Shown here: positions 1 through 6,397 of the stretch, piece after piece
How the letters are laid out: each line of letters begins with the position of its first letter
Position numbering within the stretch: position 1 is the stretch's first letter
Assembly: GCF_007990225.1 (NCBI RefSeq)
Contig: NZ_BJWF01000022.1
Location: 1 to 37,521 of the forward strand
Origin: Enterococcus villorum
GTDB lineage: Bacteria > Bacillota > Bacilli > Lactobacillales > Enterococcaceae
Direction: 5' to 3'
DNA: 37,521 bases
Notes under the pieces: model-generated
What the model was told of the DNA's origin: nothing
The model's database searches: none
Seen by the model: only the letters and a program-made list of their open reading frames with translations
Position numbers and translations under genes: made by a program

Positions 1-246
1 GGGATCATCGTCTGACATTTCATCTAAAGGTTTTGAATATTGGTGAGTGTCTAACTCAATTCTATGTTTTGCGTGTCTTTTTTTGTCTGGTTGCGTTTCT
101 TCCGATAAAAGGTCAATTTCAAACCTGCTTTCTAAATCTGGTACTTCCCCTAATTCTTTCCCTTGATTTTGGTTCTCTGAAATAAGCATTCCATTTACTA
201 TGCTCGATAGTTGAAGCGCATTAGTTACCATCTGGTCTAGTCTCAT
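1..246 (-). CDS. Coiled-coil type hypothetical protein, N-terminal part (cut by window edge)
   Basis: An open frame of 82 codons starts at ATG 246 and runs off the left edge, so only the N-terminus is visible. A GGAG ribosome binding site lies about 11 bases upstream. The only nearer ATG (251) is followed at once by a stop. The protein is hydrophilic and rich in E, D, K and Q. It aligns with the N-terminus of the protein at 5364-5996: both carry an Asn/Gln-rich stretch, an ELG motif, a K-x-H-x-KHR motif around residue 58, and L-x-EM-x-D-x-DP just before the edge. The leaders of the two genes are also similar. No family is recognised. The gene is certain to be part of a paralogous pair, but its function is unknown. 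Confidence 0.7.
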   Translation of the reverse strand, partial: MRLDQMVTNALQLSSIVNGMLISENQNQGKELGEVPDLESRFEIDLLSEETQPDKKRHAKHRIELDTHQYSKPLDEMSDDDP

Positions 247-566
247 ATCATATCAATCTCCTTTTCATTTCATGCTTTTCACTTATCCTATGAAAAGTAA
301 AAAGCTAGACAAAAAAATCGCACAACTATAAAAACTATTTCATTAATGGAAAACGCTTTTTTCTGAATTTGTTGTCTATAGCGTATCATAAAAACGTTTT
401 CGTATCCATAAGAAATTTCAAGTTTTCTTTTCATAATTTTTCCATTTTCATTCATTTATGTATTGTTTAAATAGATGAGCGCTTCCTTTTCATCGCTTCA
501 AAAAATGACAGATTATGATTATCCTCTCTCATTATTGATGAATAAGTCAGCTTTACGATATCTTAA
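247..566. other. Intergenic leader of the left-edge gene
   Basis: There is no gene here. Bases 258-360 resemble 6009-6118, the leader of the paralogous gene. Shared blocks include ATGCTTTTCACTTAT (272-286 and 6026-6040) and AACTATAAAAACTAT (324-338 and 6082-6096), so promoter and leader were duplicated with the gene. The rest (about 365-560) is AT-rich and shows nothing definable. Confidence 0.6.
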
Positions 567-600
567 AAAGCCCTTCAAGGAAGCCACCTTGAAGGGCTTT
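567..600 (-). terminator. Intrinsic terminator after lplA
   Basis: A perfect 14-bp stem (567-580 with 587-600) has a 6-base loop. On the minus strand it is followed by a run of five T. It lies 66 bases beyond the end of the lipoate ligase gene. Confidence 0.85.
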
Positions 601-665
601 TAGTTTTCTTTCATTTTTTCTCGTCGTATTTGTTCATTTCTAAAAGTTGGAACGATCGTTTTTAA

Positions 666-1611
666 CTAGAATAGAAGAGATAATAAATCTTTATTACTAA
701 AACGAAAAATATAATCTGACACATTAATATCTCGCAATACTTCTTTTATTGCTTCATAGATAAACGGTTGGTTAAGCAAATTTTTCTCCAAGTAGCTGAT
801 GTCTTTTTGTCCAAAATAATCACCATAAAAACGGATTGCTGAAATTTTTCCTTTTGTAGTACTCAAACGCACATCAACGATTCCTACATTGGGAATGCGT
901 GTTCGACGACTCAACGTAAATTTTGGTGTTTCTCCATAAATCCAATCTTTTTTCTTTTATTTCTTTCAGTTCATTGACATGATAAACTTCACAAATCAGC
1001 GCATCACGGAAATCCTCGATTTTTTCAAATTGAAACGCCGGTTTTAAAAAAGGCTTGATGTTCGTGACCGCTTTACGTACGGATGGAGTAGCTTTAGACT
1101 CGATTTTTTCCTTTGAAACTGTCAATATTTTTTCAAGAATCGTTAGATCAACAGCGTACATTAATGTACCATGAGAATATACTCGATTTTTTTTTGTATA
1201 CATGGCATTTCCAGAAAACTTCATCCCGTTTACATATAAATCATTTCGTCCACCAGCCTTGGCATTTTTTGCGCCCATATTCTTCAATGCTTGCAGAATA
1301 GGTGAAACAATGGATTCATAGTCGCCAAATTTTATTGAATTTTTTGGACCAACAAAACTAAAGCTAAGATTACCTAAATCATCATAGACTGCCCCACCTC
1401 CTGATATACGCCGCGTGAGTGTCACTTTGTTTTCCCTTAGATAATTTAAATCAATTTCTTCATACACATTTTGATTCCTGCCAATAATCACACTAGGCTT
1501 TTGAATATAGAGCAAAAAAAGGGAGTCTTCACTCGTAAAATGATTCATCAAATACTCTTCTGTTGCTAAATTCCTACGGATATCTTGACTTTCCATTATA
1601 TGATAGCGCAT
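666..1611 (-). pseudogene. lplA: Lipoate-protein ligase A, frameshifted
   Basis: The product would attach free lipoate to the E2 and H subunits of 2-oxoacid dehydrogenases through lipoyl-AMP. ATG 1611 is preferred over the upstream ATG 1650 because AGAAGG lies 7 bases before it and the protein then begins like LplA. The first frame carries the family signature RRISGGGAV (about residues 67-75), the lysine motif GMKFSG (K131) and HGTL (about 148-151). After K-E-I-K-E-K the frame is lost. The next frame resumes with the conserved D-W-x-YG-x-TP-x-F block and the accessory C-terminal domain, ending at 666. One surplus base in the T6 run at 948-953 (A6 on the coding strand) explains the break, and the total length of 946 is one more than a multiple of three. 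Either the gene is inactive or the base is a sequencing error. The truncated product would keep the ligase core but lose the accessory domain. Confidence 0.85.
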
Positions 1612-1933
1612 AAATAGACCTTCTAACTTTTTCGTTTTTCCTATCATCACTTTTATAGAAAAAAAAGCAAGAAATTTGCAACGATTATTTTTATAAGAAA
1701 TACTATCTTTAATATTTTTTTCATTTTAATTGCTCAGCCATTTTCAGAATGCTAGAACAATATCCTCTGTTTGTTCTTTACGTTTCTGTTCTCACTTTAA
1801 CTATTTTGAAATTCAGGAATAACATTGCGCCTTAGTCTCCAATTATTAATTCATATACCATATTTCTGCTATTCAACTTCCACACAAAAGAACCATTTGT
1901 TTTTTTAGTTTCAAGGAAATACATTAGAATACA
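1612..1933. other. Intergenic region between lplA and toxin locus
   Basis: This is AT-rich DNA without a coding frame. The lplA promoter must lie in its left part on the minus strand, but no convincing -35/-10 pair was found. Nothing else is definable. Confidence 0.5.
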
Positions 1934-1942
1934 TGATATAAT
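1934..1942 (+). promoter_or_regulatory. Extended -10 promoter of the toxin locus
   Basis: TGATATAAT is a consensus extended -10 (TGnTATAAT). Transcription would start near 1949, placing GACGGTGGCAACTT close to the 5' end of the RNA. There is no good -35, as is usual for extended -10 promoters. Confidence 0.65.
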
Positions 1943-1998
1943 CATCGAGACAGTAAAGTTTAATGACGGTGGCAACTTCAAAAAAGGTGGGGGTGCTT

Positions 1999-2142
1999 AT
2001 GTTGGTAAGTGCTAAAATCAATGAAAGGAGTAGCCTTTTGTTCGCATATGAGACAATTCAAACCATTCTCGCCTTTGGTATGTTTACCATGACTTTGATT
2101 GGTTTGGTTGTGTCTTTGCTTAAACACGACAAAAAGAAATAG
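1999..2142 (+). CDS. Putative holin-like toxin (type I toxin)
   Basis: This is a small hydrophobic peptide of 47 codons from ATG 1999, or 34 from TTG 2038. Both starts have good ribosome binding sites: AAGGTGGGGG before the first, AAAGGAG with 7-base spacing before the second. The second gives a product that begins FAYETIQTILAFGMFT, very like the putative holin-like toxin (TxpA/BsrG-type) peptides of Gram-positive bacteria: one membrane span followed by a basic KHDKKK tail. Such peptides act at the membrane and are normally held in check by an antisense RNA overlapping the 3' end. The context fits this: an extended -10 upstream, a 5' segment GACGGTGGCAA complementary to TTGCCACCGTC at 3907-3917, and a convergent RNA candidate beyond the insertion sequence. 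An IS3-family element lies about 20 bases after the stop codon. Confidence 0.75.
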   Translation: MLVSAKINERSSLLFAYETIQTILAFGMFTMTLIGLVVSLLKHDKKK

Positions 2143-2227
2143 CCGTCACTTTAGCGTGATACACTCCCCATAAAGTAGACACTAGAAATAAAAAATCTAG
2201 TTAAACTTTATAAGGAGTGTATTTTTT

Positions 2228-2923
2228 ATGACCATGAATAGAACTGATTTTGATACCAGAGTATTTCTAGTTAATGAAGTTATAAAAAACGGAAAAACCG
2301 TTACTACTGTTGCGAAAGAAAATAATCTGAATCGAGGAACTTTATCAGACTGGGTTAGAAAGTATAAAAAGTCTGGTCCCGAATCTTTACAACCGTATAG
2401 AAAAAAGTATAGTTACACATATCAAGAAAAGATAGCAGCGGTTAAAAGAGTTATTTTAGATGGAAAATCTATCCAAAGGACTGTTGAAGAATTTAATATT
2501 TCTTCAACGGCTGTTTTAAAAGCATGGATAAAAAACTATAATAGGCAGAAAGAACTCAAAACTACAGGGAGTAGGCTTTCAACTATGAAAAGTAAAAAAA
2601 CATCTAGGAAAACATCCATACAAAAACGACTAGAAATAGTTCAATATACAATAGCTCATAATTATAACTATCAAGCAGCCATTAAAAAATATGGTGTTTC
2701 TTATCAACAGATTTATACATGGATTAAAAAATATAATTCTAAAGGAATTCAAGGATTACAGGATAAGCGTGGCAGAAATCAAATCATTGAAGAGTTATCA
2801 GAAATAGATAAACTAAAACTGGAGAACAAAAAATTAAGAGACCGTAATGAATTTTTAGAAATGGAAATTGATATTGAAAAAAAGTTACAAGAGCTCAATC
2901 GGAACAAAAAAACTTTTCATTAA
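2228..2923 (+). CDS. IS3-family OrfA, helix-turn-helix protein
   Basis: OrfA is the DNA-binding half of the transposase. It has 231 residues, long for this family, apparently because it contains three consecutive helix-turn-helix units (about residues 5-55, 60-105 and 130-190) rather than one or two. These are followed by a short leucine-zipper-like coiled coil near residues 195-225 that would serve for multimerisation. AAGGAG at 2211-2216 precedes the ATG. Near its end lies a run of seven A (2906-2912) followed by C, the slippery site through which ribosomes move to the -1 frame and make the OrfAB fusion transposase. OrfA alone usually acts as a regulator. Confidence 0.9.
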   Translation: MTMNRTDFDTRVFLVNEVIKNGKTVTTVAKENNLNRGTLSDWVRKYKKSGPESLQPYRKKYSYTYQEKIAAVKRVILDGKSIQRTVEEFNISSTAVLKAWIKNYNRQKELKTTGSRLSTMKSKKTSRKTSIQKRLEIVQYTIAHNYNYQAAIKKYGVSYQQIYTWIKKYNSKGIQGLQDKRGRNQIIEELSEIDKLKLENKKLRDRNEFLEMEIDIEKKLQELNRNKKTFH

Positions 2924-3795
2924 GCTACAAAGAAAGTTATTATCAAACGATTTTAGAGCTCCATACAACAAAAGGATATAAGATAAAAAATCTTTGTGAT
3001 TCAATAGGAGTAAGTCGGAGTGGTTACTATAAGTGGTTAAATAAAGAAAAATCAGTACAGGAAATCAAGATTGAGAAGTTAGCATTAGAGATTAAAAGAA
3101 TCTTTGAAGAATCAGACAAAACCTTTGGTGTTGTGCGTATTCAATGTGCCTTAAAAAGAGAACTCGATATAAATATCAGTTCTAAAAAGGTTCGTCGATT
3201 AATGAGAACTATGAATTTATATCCTGAAATTCGTAAAAAACGATCTGACTGGGTTAGAATAGTTCCAGAGCATACGTTTGAAAATGTGATTAGTCGAGAT
3301 TTTGTAGCATCTAAACTTAATAAAAAATGGTTTACTGATGTTAGCTATTTGTTTTATGGTAATCATCAAAAAGCGTATATAAGTGCCATTATAGATAGAT
3401 ATGATTTAAGTATTGTATCGTATGTATTTAGTACGAAAAATGATAACAAGCTCGTGATGGATACTGTAAAAAAAGCCTTAGAATTAAATCCTGAAGCAAC
3501 ACCTATAATTCATAGTGATAGAGGGTTTCAATATACATCTAATGAATATAATTTATTAAGTAAGAGTTCAAATTTCACTATAAGTATGTCTCGAGTCAGT
3601 AAGTGCCTGGATAATCAGCCTATTGAGTCTTTTTGGGGTGTTTTAAAATCAGAATATTATTATCGATATAAATTTCAAACTTTAGATTCACTAGAAAAAG
3701 GAATTGAAAAATATATAGAATTCTATCAAAACAAACGATATGTCCCTAAATTTAATGGATTAACCCCACTAGAATTTAGAAAAATAGCTATATAA
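2911..3795 (+). CDS. IS3-family OrfB, DDE integrase-type transposase (made by -1 frameshift)
   Basis: This catalytic half is read in the -1 frame from the AAAAAAAC site, with first shifted codon at 2911. It has an N-terminal HTH_21-type region (G-Y-K-I near the start, then SIGVSRSGYYKWL), then the rve integrase core. The catalytic acidic residues are visible: D in KWFTDVSYL, D in IIHSDRGFQY and E in LDNQPIESFWG, the latter followed by the K/R-type helix LKSEYYYRY. The C-terminus FNGLTPLEFR is typical. An ATG-initiated segment begins only at 3133, which would omit the HTH, so frameshifting is the likely route. No inactivating mutation is visible, so the element may be active. Confidence 0.9.
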   Translation, partial: NFSLSYKESYYQTILELHTTKGYKIKNLCDSIGVSRSGYYKWLNKEKSVQEIKIEKLALEIKRIFEESDKTFGVVRIQCALKRELDINISSKKVRRLMRTMNLYPEIRKKRSDWVRIVPEHTFENVISRDFVASKLNKKWFTDVSYLFYGNHQKAYISAIIDRYDLSIVSYVFSTKNDNKLVMDTVKKALELNPEATPIIHSDRGFQYTSNEYNLLSKSSNFTISMSRVSKCLDNQPIESFWGVLKSEYYYRYKFQTLDSLEKGIEKYIEFYQNKRYVPKFNGLTPLEFRKIAI

Positions 3796-3797
3796 AA

Positions 3798-3820
3798 ACT
3801 CCTAGAATTAATCTAGGAGT
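3798..3820 (+). terminator. Terminator at the end of the IS
   Basis: A 9-bp perfect stem (3798-3806 with 3812-3820) with a 5-base loop follows orfB directly. A T-rich tract (3825-3832) follows the stem. Confidence 0.75.
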
Positions 3821-3877
3821 AAATATTTTTTTATTTACCATGTCTACTTGACAGGTAGTGGTTCAAGCAGAGTACTA

Positions 3878-3965
3878 GCTATTTCTTTTTGAAATACGAT
3901 TAAATTTGCCACCGTCTTTAGCGGTGCTGTCAATAGGGGAATTGTTAGCGCAATTCCTCTTTTCA
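3878..3965 (-). ncRNA. Candidate antisense RNA (antitoxin) of the holin-like toxin, truncated from its target by the IS
   Basis: On the minus strand a TATAAT lies at about 3973-3978. The RNA would start near 3965 and contain a hairpin (3935-3960), GACGGTGGCAAATTT (3903-3917) and then CAAAAAGAAATAGC (3878-3891). The last block is the exact reverse complement partner of the segment around the toxin stop codon (2130-2143). Before the IS came in, these two blocks would have formed the stem of a terminator with a T-rich tail. This arrangement matches TxpA/RatA-like convergent loci. The RNA is inferred, not shown. Confidence 0.5.
3935..3963 (+). terminator. Terminator-like hairpin of the original toxin transcript
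   Basis: A 10-bp stem with one G-U pair (3935-3944 with 3951-3960) has a TTAGCG loop and is followed by TTT. In the uninterrupted locus it would end the toxin mRNA. On the opposite strand it lies at the 5' end of the antisense RNA. Confidence 0.55.
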
Positions 3966-4027
3966 TCATTCATTATAACTTATTCTGATTAAACCGTGTC
4001 ATCTTTCGTAACAAAAAGCCAAAAAAT

Positions 4028-4050
4028 AAGCGCCATTTTACATGGCGCTT
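4028..4050 (-). terminator. Terminator after lepB
   Basis: A 9-bp perfect stem (4028-4036 with 4042-4050) is followed on the minus strand by ATTTTTT. It sits 26 bases beyond the lepB stop. Confidence 0.85.
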
Positions 4051-4075
4051 CACTTACCTTTAAATAAATATTTCT

Positions 4076-4627
4076 CTATCTAATCCATTTGATATCATGT
4101 AATGGATAGTAGACAAACCGAGCTTTTCCCAAAATATCCGCTTCTGTGATCGTACCAAATGAGCGACTGTCTTTTGAGACTCGTCGGTTATCTCCCAGAA
4201 CAAAATAGCTTTTGTCAGGTAATTTCGTGTTATTGGTCAATTCATCAAGTGTAAAATCTGTTGTATACGGCATGCTTTCATGATCCGATTTCTGATTCTT
4301 CGTTAAGAAAGGTTCTTTGATCACTTTTCCATCCACTTTCAATTGGTCATTTTCATAGCTAATTGTTTCTCCTGGTAACCCGATCACTCTTTTGATATAA
4401 ATCGTTCCATCTGCTAATTGAAATACAACGACATCAAACCGTTTAATTTCAGAAAATTTTTCCATCATAACCATGTCCCCTTGTTTCAAGACGTTCTCCA
4501 TAGAATTTCCTACCACTGGAACCGGAATAAAGAGAAAACCTCTCAAAATGAATGCAATAAAAATAGAACAGATTATATATTTAATTATAAGCCAGAAACG
4601 GTCTATATAACGTTGTTTTTTTGTCAA
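4076..4627 (-). CDS. lepB: Signal peptidase I
   Basis: This membrane serine protease removes signal peptides from exported proteins. It has 183 residues, normal for the Gram-positive type. One N-terminal membrane anchor (about residues 12-33) is followed by the catalytic Ser42 in VVGNSMENVL, the general-base Lys79 in IYIKRVIGLPGE, and the late GDNR-x-x-S-x-DSR-x-FG box. The start is a problem. The frame as written must begin at TTG 4627, while the ATG at 4634 has the better spacing (7 bases) from AAGGG but lies one base out of frame. Removing one A from the seven-A run just after it would give MGIDKKQRYIDRF. The true start is therefore either the TTG or the ATG with an indel in the run. No partner genes are adjacent. 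Confidence 0.92.
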   Translation of the reverse strand: MTKKQRYIDRFWLIIKYIICSIFIAFILRGFLFIPVPVVGNSMENVLKQGDMVMMEKFSEIKRFDVVVFQLADGTIYIKRVIGLPGETISYENDQLKVDGKVIKEPFLTKNQKSDHESMPYTTDFTLDELTNNTKLPDKSYFVLGDNRRVSKDSRSFGTITEADILGKARFVYYPLHDIKWIR

Positions 4628-4666
4628 TACCCATCAGACCACCCTTAAAATTCTTGTTCATTATCT

Positions 4667-4672
4667 ATTATA
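4667..4672 (-). promoter_or_regulatory. Likely -10 box of lepB
   Basis: A consensus TATAAT lies about 40 bases upstream of the lepB start, preceded by a long T/A run. No clear -35 was found. Confidence 0.5.
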
Positions 4673-4736
4673 GAAAAAAAAAACAAAAAATGCGACTAGA
4701 TAACCACATTTTTTTCTTCTAGGAGGATGAGTAAGA

Positions 4737-4754
4737 GTTGATAACCTTATCAAC
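4737..4754. promoter_or_regulatory. 18-bp palindrome upstream of lepB
   Basis: GTTGATAA and TTATCAAC flank a central CC, giving perfect 8-bp arms. It lies about 65 bases upstream of the lepB -10 box and is not followed by a T-run, so it looks more like an operator than a terminator. The regulator is unknown. Confidence 0.4.
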
Positions 4755-4822
4755 GAGACTTTCATCATGTTTTTTACGTGAGGTGTACACTTTAAAGCAC
4801 ATTCTTTGATTTTCTATTTGAA

Positions 4823-4866
4823 AAACCTCTAGAATTTGCGTCGCTTGACACAAATTCTAGAGGTTT
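4823..4866 (-). terminator. Strong terminator after the coiled-coil gene cluster
   Basis: A perfect 16-bp stem (4823-4838 with 4851-4866) with a 12-base loop is followed by TTTTT on the minus strand. It lies 17 bases beyond the last reading frame of the 4883-5996 cluster. Confidence 0.9.
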
Positions 4867-4882
4867 ACACACTTTGTTTAAG

Positions 4883-5125
4883 CTACTTGGAATATACTAT
4901 CTCTCGTTGTTTAAAAGCTTTCTTTGATTTTCTTCTATTGTTATTGGTAGCCATGCTTGCTAGTTTGTCAGAAAAGCGTTGCTTTTCTGACACATTTCTT
5001 CTATTTCTTACGTTTTCCGAGTTATTAACAAGTCTTTCATATTCCTCGAGATACTTATTAGCTACAGAAGAGCGTATTTTTCCTTCTTTTAAAAGCACGA
5101 CTATAGAGTTTTGCTCCTTAATCAT
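4883..5125 (-). CDS. Third frame of the split coiled-coil protein gene
   Basis: An 80-codon frame starts at ATG 5125, which overlaps the stop of the preceding frame as ATGA. The product is basic and hydrophilic, with the segment LLKEGKIRSSVANKYLEEYE predicted to be helical. That segment loosely resembles the cytosolic tail of CPA1 antiporters, but this is a weak impression and no membrane part is present. It could be a separate coupled gene. It could also be the C-terminal part of the protein begun at 5996, since one more A before ATG would fuse the frames as DLKMIKEQ. The strong terminator follows 17 bases later, so all three frames belong to one transcript. Confidence 0.5.
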   Translation of the reverse strand: MIKEQNSIVVLLKEGKIRSSVANKYLEEYERLVNNSENVRNRRNVSEKQRFSDKLASMATNNNRRKSKKAFKQREIVYSK

Positions 5126-5382
5126 TTCAAATCGTAGATCATTTTTTCACTCTCTAATCTTGAAAGTTCGTTATCCTGTCCCTTACTAAGGGTATCAGAA
5201 CAGCCTATTTTTTTACAGTGTTCCTTTATTTCTTTAATTTTCTCGTCAAGCTCGACTGAGATTTCTTCATACTTTTTTAGAATAAGTGTTTCTTGTTGAG
5301 CTGAATAGGATTTCTGTGTTTCTACAGCCTTTTCTACTGCATTTTCCACTTTTTTACAATCGGCTATAAGATGAGCGACACG
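5122..5382 (-). CDS. Second frame of the split coiled-coil protein gene
   Basis: This frame is open from the seven-A run at 5383-5389 to a stop at 5122. It lacks its own ribosome binding site, and the first ATG inside it (5349) has none either. Its product is a charged helix-forming segment (ENAVEKAVETQ, then alternating E/K/L/I) with two cysteines near KKIGCSD. It continues the heptad-like character of the 5364-5996 protein directly, and reading VAHLIADCKKVE before the ATG is protein-like. It is best read as a continuation reached by a -1 shift at A-AAA-AAC (5388-5382), or by correcting a one-base deletion there or at 5404-5406. Confidence 0.5.
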   Translation of the reverse strand, partial: RVAHLIADCKKVENAVEKAVETQKSYSAQQETLILKKYEEISVELDEKIKEIKEHCKKIGCSDTLSKGQDNELSRLESEKMIYDLK

Positions 5383-5996
5383 TTTTTTTGTTTTTTCATG
5401 AGCTTTAATTCATGATTAAGTTCTTCAACATATTCTTGAGCCTCTGCACTGTTTTCTACCCTATTCCGTCTTAACTTGTTGTTAACCTTTTTCCTATCCT
5501 TTTTAATCTTAACTTGAATTTTATGTACCTTAAAACTTAGCCCAATGAATTTCTTGCATAATCTTTGAATCTTATTAAGATTTGTTTCTGATATCTTATT
5601 TCTTGGGAGGTTATTCTTCATGTTCTCTTTGAATTCGTTAACCTTTCCCTCTACTTTCTTAATACGGTTCTTTATTTTTTTAATTGCATCTGAATATAAA
5701 TGAGCTTCTTCAGGTCTGTAAGCAGAATATGGATGCCTTGGATCATTATCTTGCATTTCACCTAACTGATTTGGCAATTGCTGAGCCTCCTTCTCAGTTC
5801 TGTGTTTTTCGTGGCTTTTTGAATGAGATTGAACTTCATCAAGTAAATTGCTGATTTCCTTCCTATATTCTGGTTCTTTGCCTAATTCATTTTCTTGTTT
5901 CTGGCTCTGATCATGGATTTGACCATTCAAGAACGTTTGTCCAGCAAATTCTCCGAATACACGAAGATAAAAGAGTAATAATTTTTTTAGTCCCAT
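5364..5996 (-). CDS. Hypothetical coiled-coil protein, first frame of a split gene
   Basis: There are 210 codons from ATG 5996, although the reading frame probably continues in another frame. The first 30 residues are mildly hydrophobic (LLLFYLRVFGEFAG), and the rest is highly charged and rich in K, E, N and Q with long helical, coiled-coil-like stretches (about residues 95-200). No catalytic motif is visible. Its N-terminal 90 residues align with the partial protein at 1-246 (Gln-rich stretch, ELG, KHR, EM-x-D-x-DP), and the leaders match. After KAHEKTKKRV would be expected, the written frame ends in KNVSLIL. The sequence A-AAA-AAC at 5388-5382 allows a -1 shift into the 5122-5382 frame. The family is unknown. 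Possible roles in surface or mobile-element biology are speculation. Confidence 0.6.
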   Translation of the reverse strand: MGLKKLLLFYLRVFGEFAGQTFLNGQIHDQSQKQENELGKEPEYRKEISNLLDEVQSHSKSHEKHRTEKEAQQLPNQLGEMQDNDPRHPYSAYRPEEAHLYSDAIKKIKNRIKKVEGKVNEFKENMKNNLPRNKISETNLNKIQRLCKKFIGLSFKVHKIQVKIKKDRKKVNNKLRRNRVENSAEAQEYVEELNHELKLMKKQKNVSLIL

Positions 5997-6397
5997 ACGA
6001 TCTTATGCTCCTTTTAATTAATTTAATGCTTTTCACTTATTCCTAGAGAAAATAAAAAGCTATACAGAAAAAAAGTGCAATAACTATAAAAACTATGGCA
6101 CCAAAAGAAATCGCTTTTATCTATTGTACATGTAACTTAACACAAAAACAATTTAATATCTATACGAATAACCAATTTAGGACAATAGTTTTGTAGAAAA
6201 AGCCCTGTTTAGAAAGACTTCATTAGTTTTATATTAAGTTCTCTTTTTTTGACAACTTTTACAAAAAAATAGTACAAGAGCAGAGCTGTGAAAAAACGAG
6301 TCAAAAAAAAGGATAGTTTTTTTGTTAGTTTTCCCATTGAAAACGCAGCCCAATTGTTGATTTTTTTGGAAATTATTCTTCAAAAAAAAAATGAAGA
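5997..6397. other. Leader of the coiled-coil gene and AT-rich spacer
   Basis: Bases 6009-6118 resemble 258-360 (leader of the paralogue). The remainder is AT-rich with several A- and T-runs. ATTCTTC and GAAGAAT flank an A-run around 6374-6398. No gene is supported. Confidence 0.5.

Larger units (their letters stand above)
2162..3860 (+). mobile_element. IS3-family insertion sequence (IS150-like group)
   Basis: A complete-looking element of about 1.7 kb has overlapping orfA and orfB and imperfect terminal inverted repeats. AAGTAGACA followed by AAATAAAAAA occurs near the left end (2172-2195) and as its reverse complement near the right end (about 3826-3852). Similarity may extend outward to about 2162 and 3860. 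The exact ends and the target duplication could not be fixed. It inserted into the 3' region of the holin-like toxin locus, in the same direction as the toxin gene. Confidence 0.85.

Noticed and set aside
2150-3870. Exact target-site duplication of the IS
   Set aside because: The sequences next to the inverted repeats do not show a clear 3-4 base repeat, and the ends are imperfect, so no duplication is claimed.
4883-5125. Idea that the coiled-coil cluster is the tail of a CPA1 antiporter
   Set aside because: Only a short segment resembles such tails. The upstream frames have no transmembrane core and align with the paralogue at the left edge instead.
4836-5189. 117-codon plus-strand frame
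   Set aside because: It is antisense to the coiled-coil cluster and covers its terminator. Leu/Ser/Phe richness is typical of the reverse of Lys/Glu-rich coding DNA.
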